Below are positions 9,599 through 16,333 of a stretch of 64,000 nucleotides of DNA, piece after piece. The stretch covers positions 1-64,000 of the forward strand of contig LNEE01000024.1 in the NCBI GenBank assembly GCA_001464895.1, read 5' to 3'. Below the pieces are notes generated by a model, which searched no databases, had not been told where the DNA came from, and was given only the letters and a program-made list of their open reading frames with translations. How positions within the stretch are numbered: position 1 is the stretch's first letter; every line of letters begins with the position of its first letter. This stretch comes from Betaproteobacteria bacterium Ga0077532 (GTDB taxonomy: Bacteria > Pseudomonadota > Gammaproteobacteria > Burkholderiales > Ga0077523). Both the position numbers and the translations under genes were made by a program.

Positions 9599-10780
9599 TC
9601 AGGCGAGCGCCCCCGCCAACGCCAGCAACTGCGTGTCGTTTCCCGGCGCGCCGATCACGGACAGGCCCAACGGACACCCGTCGATCCGGCCCATCGGCAG
9701 CGTGATCTGTGGGCAGCCCGCCATCCCGGCGGCGGCCAGCATCGCAATGCATTGGCCGCGGAAGGCATTCAGGGTGTCCTGAGGCAGGCCACGCATCGGC
9801 GCAATGCCGGGCGTCGTGGGCAACACGATCACGGCATCCCCACCCAGGAGGGAGTGGACATGCGCAGCCGATGTCATGCGATGGGCGCGCGCCTTGGTCA
9901 CGAGCGCCGGCTCCAGGGTCGCGGCGAACGCGAAGCGCTCTTTCACCCCGGGACCGAACTGCGGCTTCACCCGAGTGACCCAATCCCCGTGGGCTTCCCA
10001 CGCTTCTGCGGACTGAAGCACCCGGAAGTCGTCGATCCATCCGGCGAGACCCTGCGGCGCCAGCGCGACACGCTCCGCGGCGCCGAACAACGATTCGACG
10101 CGCGCGACCGCTTCGGCCAGCGCGGCCGTGACGGCGTCTCCGGCCCAGGCAAACGCATCCTCGGCAAGCAGCACGCGCCCGACCGGCCGCGATGGCGAAT
10201 CGTCCGCCAGCAGCACCCGGCCCACGCGTTCGAGAACATCGGCTTCGCGCGCGAACCATCCGGCAGTGTCGAACGACGGCGCGAGCGCGCAGGCACCTGC
10301 TAGCGAGACACGGCCGTGCGATGGCCGCATGCCGAGCACACCGCAGAAACTCGCGGGGAGGCGGACCGAGCCGCCGGTGTCCGAGCCGAGCGCGAAGTCG
10401 ACGAGTCCGCCCGCGACGGCTGCAGCCGACCCGCTGGAGGACCCGCCGGGCACACGCCCCGGGGCGTTCACGTTCACCGGTGTCCCGTAGTGGGCGTTCT
10501 CGCCGAGGAGGCTCCACGCCATCTCGTCGGTGTGCGTTCGGCCGACCATCTCGGCGCCGGCGTCCATCAGTCGCTGCACGGCCACCGCGGTGACGTCCGC
10601 CGGGCCATGCGATCCGAGCCAGTCGGGACTCCCGAAGCCGGTGTGCGCACCGGCGATGTCGTAGAGATCCTTCGCGCCGAACGTGAGCCCCGTCAACGAC
10701 CCGGTGCCGCTCGGCGGCAGCGCAGCGTGGGTGTGGCGCGTGAAGGCGCCAAAGGTGTCGCGGTCGAGGATGGTGGTCAT
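9599..10780 (-). CDS. amidase (amidase-signature family)
   Basis: 393 aa from ATG 10780. This serine amidohydrolase carries the Ser-cisSer-Lys triad: Lys37 in FGAKD, a cis-Ser in GGSSSGSAAAVAGG (114-116), and nucleophile Ser138 in GSDTGGSVRLPA. It is shorter than GatA (about 480 aa) and lies beside no gatB or gatC, so it is a stand-alone amidase acting on a small amide or an indole-acetamide/malonamide-type substrate that cannot be named. It is convergent with the hydratase/decarboxylase pair. A second, unrelated amide-hydrolysing system lies at 16-26 kb. Confidence 0.87.
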   Translation of the reverse strand: MTTILDRDTFGAFTRHTHAALPPSGTGSLTGLTFGAKDLYDIAGAHTGFGSPDWLGSHGPADVTAVAVQRLMDAGAEMVGRTHTDEMAWSLLGENAHYGTPVNVNAPGRVPGGSSSGSAAAVAGGLVDFALGSDTGGSVRLPASFCGVLGMRPSHGRVSLAGACALAPSFDTAGWFAREADVLERVGRVLLADDSPSRPVGRVLLAEDAFAWAGDAVTAALAEAVARVESLFGAAERVALAPQGLAGWIDDFRVLQSAEAWEAHGDWVTRVKPQFGPGVKERFAFAATLEPALVTKARAHRMTSAAHVHSLLGGDAVIVLPTTPGIAPMRGLPQDTLNAFRGQCIAMLAAAGMAGCPQITLPMGRIDGCPLGLSVIGAPGNDTQLLALAGALA

Positions 10781-10838
10781 GGCTTCAGGGGCAACCCCAC
10801 CGCGGCGTCATGGGACCCGGGAGGCGCTGGCGCCCGCC

Positions 10839-11045
10839 TCAATACTTCGACCAGTTCACGGCCTTGATGCGGCAGAACATGTTCGCGGCGAGTGCAAGCA
10901 ATCCGACCACGGTGAGCAGGACCTGCACCGACCCGGTGTGCTCGCTGGGGTTCGCGTGATCGATCGCGAAAGTCAGCACGAGGAAGAGGGCACACACGAG
11001 GAAGACGCCGAAGGCGTTGTTCGCTTGCCGGGCATAGAAGGACAT
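10839..11045 (-). CDS. small two-helix membrane protein
   Basis: 68 aa from ATG 11045, with GGAG about nine bases upstream. A longer reading to 11165 adds a basic, non-hydrophobic tail and is rejected. Two hydrophobic helices (AFGVFLVCALFLVLTF and VLLTVVGLLALAANMF) are joined by a short charged loop, and the tail reads CRIKAVNWSKY. No family is recognised. It lies 58 nt upstream of the amidase gene on the same strand. Confidence 0.6.
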   Translation of the reverse strand: MSFYARQANNAFGVFLVCALFLVLTFAIDHANPSEHTGSVQVLLTVVGLLALAANMFCRIKAVNWSKY

Positions 11046-11207
11046 CGTCGGTTTCTCCGAAGGGGAATCGAACTGGCGGGCGGACTCGCTTCGTCCCGCC
11101 GGGAAAACATCCAGACACTGGCGCGGGCGGCACCCGCGCGGCCGCAATGGAGGATACCTCGACATGCGCTGCAGGCGTGCACGGCGGTGCCTGCAGGTAC
11201 CGATGAA

Positions 11208-11462
11208 TCACGCACCGGTGGCGGCTTCCAGCCGGGTGAGCCACTCGAGCGCCGCCTCGCGGGAATCACCACACATCTCCTCCGACGGCCTCAGACCCGA
11301 GCAGCATGCGGGGCGTTCCGGTCGACCGAAGATGGCGCAGCGGTGATCCTCGGTGAGCTGCACGCAGCGCACGCCGGCCGGCTTGCCATGGGGCATACCG
11401 GGGATGGGGCTCGAGATGGACGGGGCGATGCAGCAGGCGCCGCAGCCGGATCGGCATTGCAT
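11208..11462 (-). CDS. YkgJ-family cysteine-rich metal-binding protein
   Basis: 84 aa from ATG 11462. The Cys pattern is that of the YkgJ (UPF0153) zinc/iron-chelating family: CxSGCGACC near the N-terminus, then RCVQL, RCAIF and RPxxC. It is likely a small cytosolic metal-binding protein; the biochemical role in the family is unknown. The [14 protein letters not shown] segment is also family-typical. No strong Shine-Dalgarno is visible, and an in-frame extension up to 11612 looks non-native. Confidence 0.75.
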   Translation of the reverse strand: MQCRSGCGACCIAPSISSPIPGMPHGKPAGVRCVQLTEDHRCAIFGRPERPACCSGLRPSEEMCGDSREAALEWLTRLEAATGA

Positions 11463-11593
11463 CGGACAGGACCGGTTTCGATGGGATCTTCCGAGAATAC
11501 TTCGCGCAATCCGCGCTGTCGTTGACGTAACGAATGGCCCGCGGCGATGCTCGCGCCTACGATGGGGATTCCATCCAACCACGGACACCTGCC

Positions 11594-12070
11594 ATGCCGA
11601 AACCTGCCGCACTGCTGCTCTCCGCCCTGATGTTCTCCTTCGTGCTGTCGATTCCCGCCGCCCAGGCGAACGAAGACGAAGACGACGCCGGCTTCCGCCG
11701 ACAGCTCGCGCCGGCGGTCCTCGGCCCCAAGCTCGGCAACACGGCCGCCCGGAAGGAGTTCAATTTCGGCCGATCCGTCGGAAGGGCCTGGCTCGCGCCC
11801 GCCGGCGAGCTGCAGCTCGATTCCTGGGTGCAGCATCGCGGCCTGCTGTGCGCCACGTACGAGACCGGGATCCGCTTCGGCGAGGGAGAGAACGGCTGCG
11901 CCGATGTGGAGTGGCTCGCGCCGACTCACTGGCTGACCCGGCATCGGCAATGCAACAGCGCACTCATTCACCATGTGGGGACCGATATCGACACGGACAT
12001 GGTGCGGGTCTTCGACCGCGTGACCTGCGCGCAGCGGCTCGTGCGCTGCACGGGAAGCTGTCCGAAATAG
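11594..12070 (+). CDS. exported hypothetical protein
   Basis: 158 aa from ATG 11594. The N-terminus is a signal peptide with hydrophobic core [15 protein letters not shown] and a probable cleavage AAQA|NEDED. The mature part starts with an acidic stretch. It contains six Cys, mostly in the C-terminal half (CATYETG, GCADVEW, RQCNS, VTCAQR, RCTGSC), suggesting disulfides in the periplasm. No domain is recognised. The membrane protein gene follows after 4 nt, so the two are probably co-translated. Confidence 0.7.
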   Translation: MPKPAALLLSALMFSFVLSIPAAQANEDEDDAGFRRQLAPAVLGPKLGNTAARKEFNFGRSVGRAWLAPAGELQLDSWVQHRGLLCATYETGIRFGEGENGCADVEWLAPTHWLTRHRQCNSALIHHVGTDIDTDMVRVFDRVTCAQRLVRCTGSCPK

Positions 12071-12074
12071 CTCG

Positions 12075-12971
12075 ATGGGTGACGAGATCGTCACGCAGGC
12101 CGTCCTCCTGCTTGGGGGCGGCATCGCCGCCGGCCTCGCCATCGGGGGGCTCCTCGGCTGGCGCGCGGGCTTCATGTGGGGGCTCGGCGTCGGCTGCCTG
12201 CTGATCGGCGTCGGTGGGCTCGCCGGCGCGGGGCACCTGGGCTGGCATCGGTGGCAGGCGATCGACGGGACCGTCGCGACGACTGGCGTCCTGCTGGACT
12301 TCTCTGACGAGACCGTGACCAACGCGGACGGCCGGCGGCTCGTAGTCAGGGTCCCGCTGGTGCGCTTCGTCGCGCATGACGGCACGGAGCATCGCGTGCG
12401 GGGCCTCGGCGGCAGCCAGGGCAGCGCCTCGCCCGGGGATCCCGTCACTGTGCGCTACCGGCCGGAAGACCCGTCGCAGGCCATCGTCGCCGACGCCCAG
12501 AACCTCTGGGCCGGCGTCTGGGGGCTCGGCATGTTCGGCATCGTCCCCCTGCTGGTCGGCATCGCTGCGACCCCGTGGCGCGGTACGACGGACGCCCCCC
12601 AGGCGGTGGCGGTTCGTCCCCGGGGCAAGAAGGCGGTGCGCGCCAGCAAGGCGGCGTCGCGCGGGCGACCGCCGGCCACAACGACGACCAACGAGGCCGC
12701 GCAAGGGCTGACCCGACGGCAGCAGCGCGCGATGACCTGGAGCATGGGTATCGGGCATGTGCTCATGGTGGGGGCGTTCGTGGCGGCCTGGCTCCTCTCC
12801 GACCACGTCGGACACGCGGTCGCCGCGTGCTTCACGGCGATCACGCCCGCCTTCTTCGCGTACGGCGTGGGCAGTGCGGTTCGCAACGGCACGTGGCACG
12901 CAGGTGTCACGCTGGTCATGGCGGGCGTGGTGTTTCTGCTGTTCGCCGTGGGCCTCTGGCTGTTCACCTGA
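12075..12971 (+). CDS. DUF3592-domain membrane protein
   Basis: 298 aa, ATG 12075. There is a glycine-rich N-terminal membrane hairpin (GGGIAAGLAIGGLLG and MWGLGVGCLLIGVGGLAG). An extracytoplasmic beta-domain follows (about 55-135), with GTVATTGVLLDF ... VRFVAHDG ... PGDPVTVRYRPEDPSQAIV, the pattern of DUF3592. A further helix, a basic Ala/Arg-rich linker (about 180-215) and three C-terminal helices complete the protein. Function is unknown. It immediately follows the exported Cys-rich protein. Confidence 0.72.
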   Translation: MGDEIVTQAVLLLGGGIAAGLAIGGLLGWRAGFMWGLGVGCLLIGVGGLAGAGHLGWHRWQAIDGTVATTGVLLDFSDETVTNADGRRLVVRVPLVRFVAHDGTEHRVRGLGGSQGSASPGDPVTVRYRPEDPSQAIVADAQNLWAGVWGLGMFGIVPLLVGIAATPWRGTTDAPQAVAVRPRGKKAVRASKAASRGRPPATTTTNEAAQGLTRRQQRAMTWSMGIGHVLMVGAFVAAWLLSDHVGHAVAACFTAITPAFFAYGVGSAVRNGTWHAGVTLVMAGVVFLLFAVGLWLFT

Positions 12972-13059
12972 AGCCGCACGAAGCCTGCGGGCGGATGCGG
13001 CAGGGAACCCGCCAGGGTTCGGGCGGGTCTCTCCGGCGTCTTCGACGGAGCCCCATCCC

Positions 13060-13620
13060 TTGAGCCTTGACATCACCCTGACAACCAATGCCGGCATTGC
13101 GCCGCCCCGCCCGACCTGGCTCGTCCGCGACCTGCGGTCCGACCACGCCGGGGAGACCGGCGCCGTGTGGATCTACAAGGCCATCCTCACCATTTCGCGC
13201 GATGCCGAAGTCCGCGCCTTCGCGACGCGACACCTCGAGACCGAACAGCGGCATCTCGCAGAGATGGAAGTCTGGGTGCCCGCCCACCAACGATCCCGGC
13301 TGCTGCCGGTCTGGCGCATCGCGGGCTTCATGACCGGCGCCATCCCCGCGCTCATGGGCCGCGAATGGGTTTTCCACACCATCGAGGCGGTCGAGACCTT
13401 CGTCGACCGGCACTACGCAGAGCAGGTCGAGCGCCTCGCCGGGATGCCGGCCTTCGCCGACCTGCGCGATCTCATGGAGACATGCCGCCTCGACGAATGC
13501 GAACATCGCGACGAAGCTGCCGAGTCCGTCACGTCACCCGGCGGACCGCTCCTGCGGGCGTGGGCCGCGATCGTCGGGACAGGCTCGGCGATGGCGGTGG
13601 AGATCGTGCGGCGGGTGTGA
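13060..13620 (+). CDS. coq7: demethoxyubiquinone hydroxylase family protein (Coq7-like)
   Basis: 186 aa from TTG 13060, with GGAG nine bases upstream. This di-iron carboxylate enzyme hydroxylates demethoxyubiquinol in ubiquinone synthesis. Ligand candidates are Glu32 (DHAGETGA), Glu62xxHis65 (ETEQRHL), Glu112 (EAVETFV) and Glu146xxHis149 (DECEHRDE), the complete set of two ExxH pairs plus two Glu. Hydrophobic helices around 85-105 fit interfacial membrane binding. No other ubiquinone gene is adjacent. Conservation of all ligands makes activity likely, although the protein is shorter than typical bacterial Coq7 (about 210 aa). Confidence 0.85.
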   Translation: MSLDITLTTNAGIAPPRPTWLVRDLRSDHAGETGAVWIYKAILTISRDAEVRAFATRHLETEQRHLAEMEVWVPAHQRSRLLPVWRIAGFMTGAIPALMGREWVFHTIEAVETFVDRHYAEQVERLAGMPAFADLRDLMETCRLDECEHRDEAAESVTSPGGPLLRAWAAIVGTGSAMAVEIVRRV

Positions 13621-13709
13621 GGCTGGCCGCGGAGGCCCAGGGAGCCTCTGCAGTTGCTGACGCCGATGTATTTCCATCACCGACCTCGGTAACACATCCG
13701 GAGATCCGC

Positions 13710-14141
13710 ATGGCGACAACCCTTACCAGCAAAGGCCAGGTCACGATCCCCAAGCGCATTCGTGACGCCATGAAGCTGGTGCCCGGCGCGGCGGTGGAGT
13801 TCTCGGTGAATGCTGCCGGCGAGGTGGTTCTTCATCCGCCAAAGGCTGGCAAGGGCAAACGCGCGCCGGCCCGCGATCGATTCGACGCTGTGCGCGGCCG
13901 CGCCGACGTGCGCTGGCGGACCGACGAGCTGATGAAGCTGTTGCGCGCCGACGATTGCTGGTCCTTGTCGACACGAACGTCCTGGTGGACGTGCTGCAGA
14001 ACGATCCGCAATGGGCCGGAAGGTCGATCGCCCAATTCCGCACACAGTCCAAGCTGCATGCCTTGGCGATCAACCCGGTCATCTACGCCGAGATTTCGCT
14101 GTCGTTCTCGACGATCGAAGCCCTGGACGACGTGGTGGTGA
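13710..14141 (+). CDS. AbrB/MazE-type antitoxin with lost stop codon
   Basis: The first 82 residues form a complete VapB/AbrB antitoxin: swapped-hairpin DNA-binding fold TLTSKGQVTIPKRIRDAM, then a toxin-binding tail ending TDELMKLLRADD. Relatives stop at this point. Here the next codon is TGC (13956-13958), one base away from TGA, and the frame stays open for another 61 residues to 14141. It overlaps the toxin gene out of frame, and the added residues (Arg/Ser/Trp-rich) look like frame noise. ATG 13710 follows GGAG at good spacing. The canonical antitoxin would be 13710-13955. Whether the extended protein still neutralises the toxin cannot be told. Confidence 0.8.
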   Translation: MATTLTSKGQVTIPKRIRDAMKLVPGAAVEFSVNAAGEVVLHPPKAGKGKRAPARDRFDAVRGRADVRWRTDELMKLLRADDCWSLSTRTSWWTCCRTIRNGPEGRSPNSAHSPSCMPWRSTRSSTPRFRCRSRRSKPWTTWW

Positions 14142-14353
14142 CGATGGCTCTGGATCTGCGCGAGATCCCGCGGCCGGCCCTTTTCCTGGCCGCGAAGGCG
14201 TTCGCCCAGTACCGCCGGCGCGGCGGAAAGGCGCAGGTGCTGCCCGACTTCTTCGTCGGCGCGCACGCTGCCGTCGAGGGCTGGCCCTTGCTCACCCGAG
14301 ACGCCAGCCGCTTCAGAACCTACTTCCCGACGCTGGAGGTCGTGGCCCCTTGA
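13955..14353 (+). CDS. PIN-domain ribonuclease toxin (VapC-like)
   Basis: 132 aa from TTG 13955. The four acidic active-site positions of PIN nucleases are present: Asp in LVDTNVLVD, Glu in VIYAEIS, Asp in LPDFFVGAHA and Asp in LLTRDASRF. In the family this Mg2+-dependent RNase cleaves tRNA or rRNA and is held in check by the AbrB-type antitoxin encoded just upstream. The start overlaps the end of the canonical antitoxin by one base, as in coupled toxin-antitoxin pairs. The toxin appears intact. Confidence 0.87.
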   Translation: MLVLVDTNVLVDVLQNDPQWAGRSIAQFRTQSKLHALAINPVIYAEISLSFSTIEALDDVVVTMALDLREIPRPALFLAAKAFAQYRRRGGKAQVLPDFFVGAHAAVEGWPLLTRDASRFRTYFPTLEVVAP

Positions 14354-14525
14354 TCTCAGGGACCGCGTCGCCGCCGCGAGGCCCGTTTCGGCGTTTCGGG
14401 GTCGGACCTACGCAACCCAAGTCTCCCGATCAGTGCCAAGCACCGCGCTTCCCGCATTGGTGGGAAGAGTCAGTGTCGGATCCTCGGAGCACACCGGCAT
14501 GCGATTGTCACTGGGTCTTCATGCA

Positions 14526-14795
14526 ATGAATGAGGATGAAAAGCCCGCATCACAGGAAGTCCTCTTGAAAGGAGAAGAATTCCTGAAACGAGCGCTCCTC
14601 ATCGCGGTGCTTTCGATCGCAGTTCTCGCTGGTGTGTTGACCAGCTGGGACTTTCGCCCGGACCGCGAAGAACTGACAACCGTGGCGGAATGCACTCGTC
14701 ATTGTTCTGCCAAAGGCATGTTTTCCAATCCTGTTCCCGATGGCCCCATGCCAGCCAAACCAATTGGCACGAAATATCGTTGCTTCTGCTACTAG
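14526..14795 (+). CDS. small single-span membrane protein, unknown
   Basis: 89 aa from ATG 14526 (MNEDEKPAS). In-frame Met/Val codons upstream to 14433 are possible, but the added residues look unnatural. One membrane helix (ALLIAVLSIAVLAGVLTSW) is followed by an extracytoplasmic tail with four Cys (ECTRHC, YRCFCY). Base composition is visibly less GC-rich than in the neighbours, which with the adjacent toxin-antitoxin genes and RHS remnant suggests acquired DNA. No family recognised; no clear Shine-Dalgarno. Confidence 0.45.
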   Translation: MNEDEKPASQEVLLKGEEFLKRALLIAVLSIAVLAGVLTSWDFRPDREELTTVAECTRHCSAKGMFSNPVPDGPMPAKPIGTKYRCFCY

Positions 14796-14817
14796 ACCAG
14801 GCAGGTATCGTTATCGG

Positions 14818-15010
14818 GCCACGCCCGCGACAGCCATCGCTCCGGTCGAGACGTTTCCGTTCATCGACCGCTTTCGGGGCCATGGGCCCCTCCTGCAAGG
14901 GCGGTGGATACGCGGCCGGCCGTGGAAGTGGATCGAGCTGTTGTAGGAGCGGGCCATGCCCGCGAAAGCGATCATCGCGGTCGAGACGTTTCCTGCCGTC
15001 GACTGATTTC
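14818..15010. repeat. REP/BIME pair
   Basis: Contains one reversed REP-like palindrome (GGGGCCATGGGCCCCTCC, about 14875-14905) and one forward palindrome (TGTAGGAGCGGGCCATGCCC, about 14942-14972) separated by a spacer. This is the same pair type and order as one unit of the array at 25.8-26.9 kb. Flanks share the short sequence GGTCGAGACGTTTCC at both ends. No coding signal. Confidence 0.7.
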
Positions 15011-15116
15011 GTGACCATCGGTCGGTACCGCACCAGCTGCCGATTCGCTCGCAGCGCCGGATCCGAACGCAGCGGGGTGTTGCACAGGTCCGACCCGGAA
15101 ATCTGCGCGCACCCAG

Positions 15117-15362
15117 ATGCAGGTCGCCGCGCAGACCGCGGTCACGTAAGGCTACGACGACGCCCACCGCATCACCGGCATCACGCAGGGCACGAACGTG
15201 GTGGGCTTCCCCGACGACGACGCCAGCCGCCGCACCCAGGCGACGCTACCCAATGGCGTGACCTGCCATCAGGCTTGGTTCAACTTGCAGGCAGCGCGTT
15301 CGGTCAAGAGTTTGGCGGCGCCGACTGTCAATGGCACCGATTGCGCCACTACGCTGAAGTAA
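15117..15362 (+). pseudogene. RHS/YD-repeat protein remnant
   Basis: Translation from 15150 reads GYDDAHRITGITQG...DDDASRR...ATLPNGV, the signature of an RHS/YD repeat (YDDxxRxTxI and TLPNGV). The frame is preceded by TAA at 15147-15149 where RHS repeats usually carry an aromatic codon such as TAC. It stops again at 15360-15362 after a tail without repeat signature. Neither a large upstream RHS gene nor a toxin tip is present, so this is a degraded fragment of a former RHS or polymorphic-toxin gene. The call rests on motif recognition only. Confidence 0.55.
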
Positions 15363-15391
15363 GGAATCCTTACCATCAAGGTGAAGTCGCC

Positions 15392-15673
15392 ATGCTCGCC
15401 AAGATCACCAGCAAGAACCAGCTCACGCTCCCCAAGGCAGTGACCCAGGCCGTGGGTCCGGCCGAATACTTCGAAGTGGAGGCGCGCGACGGGCAGATCG
15501 TCCTGACGCCGGTGCGCATCCAGCGTGCGGACGCCGTGCGCGCCAAGCTCGCCGAACTAACCCTGACCGAAGCCGATGTGGCGGACGCCATCGCCTGGGC
15601 GCGCAGTGCGGCGCCGGTGACGTCCGGCATCAAGGCAACCAAGACCACTCCGAAGCGACGTACTGGCGCATGA
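15392..15673 (+). CDS. AbrB/SpoVT-type antitoxin
   Basis: 93 aa from ATG 15392. The N-terminal swapped-hairpin fold is visible (AKITSKNQLTLPKAV...EYFEVEARDGQIVLTP split by a short gap). An amphipathic alpha-helical tail (RADAVRAKLAELTLTEADVADAIAWAR) is expected to wrap the toxin, and a basic terminus follows. It ends with ATGA overlapping the next gene, so the pair is translationally coupled. The family represses its own promoter and neutralises the PIN toxin. Confidence 0.85.
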   Translation: MLAKITSKNQLTLPKAVTQAVGPAEYFEVEARDGQIVLTPVRIQRADAVRAKLAELTLTEADVADAIAWARSAAPVTSGIKATKTTPKRRTGA

Positions 15674-16134
15674 CTGCACCGCATCCCGGCCCCCGGCGGG
15701 TCCGGCCTTGGCGCGTCGTGTTGGACACGAACATCGTGGTCTCGGCCTTGCTGTTCACGCGCGGTCCTGCAGCACGGGTACGAGAAGCCTGGCACACCGG
15801 TCGAGTGCCGCCGCTCGCCAGCCGCGCCACGGTTGCCGAGCTGGTACGGGTGCTCGCCTATCCCAAGTTCAGGCTCTCCGCCGACGAGCAGACCGAACTT
15901 CTGGCCGACTACCTGCCTGCCACCAAAGTCGTATCCGTGCCGGAACCCCCGCCCGCGGTTCCTCGATGCCGTGACCTGAACGACCTGCCCTTCCTGCATC
16001 TGGCAGCCACAGGCCGCGCCCACGCGTTGGTCACCGGCGACGCCGACCTGCTGGCCCTCGCTGGCGAGACCCGGTGGCGCACTCTCTCGCTGGCTGAACT
16101 GCTGGTGCACCTGCCCGACGCAGCCGAGCGCTGA
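15670..16134 (+). CDS. PIN-domain toxin (COG1569-type)
   Basis: 154 aa, overlapping the antitoxin gene by 4 nt. PIN nuclease acidic residues: Asp in VLDTNIVVSALLF, Glu in ATVAELVRVL, Asp in CRDLNDLPFL and Asp in VTGDADLLAL. It belongs to the long-PIN family usually paired with AbrB-type antitoxins. It is the second PIN toxin module within 2.5 kb, of a different subfamily from the one at 13955-14353, so it is not a simple duplication. Confidence 0.87.
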   Translation: MTAPHPGPRRVRPWRVVLDTNIVVSALLFTRGPAARVREAWHTGRVPPLASRATVAELVRVLAYPKFRLSADEQTELLADYLPATKVVSVPEPPPAVPRCRDLNDLPFLHLAATGRAHALVTGDADLLALAGETRWRTLSLAELLVHLPDAAER

Positions 16135-16333
16135 TCCTCCTGCGGCACAGCTCAGGGTCGCCGGCCAGAACGCTACTGCGACCGCTGAAGACCGACACCG
16201 AGGTGCGCCGCGAGTGTCTGCTGCCGTTCGGCTCGACCGCTTGCGAGACCGGTCCAGAAGGCAACGACTCCGGGGTCGGACCCGCGCAACCTCCTGATAC
16301 CTGCACCTGGGAGTGCAGGCGTGCAGAGGCTCG

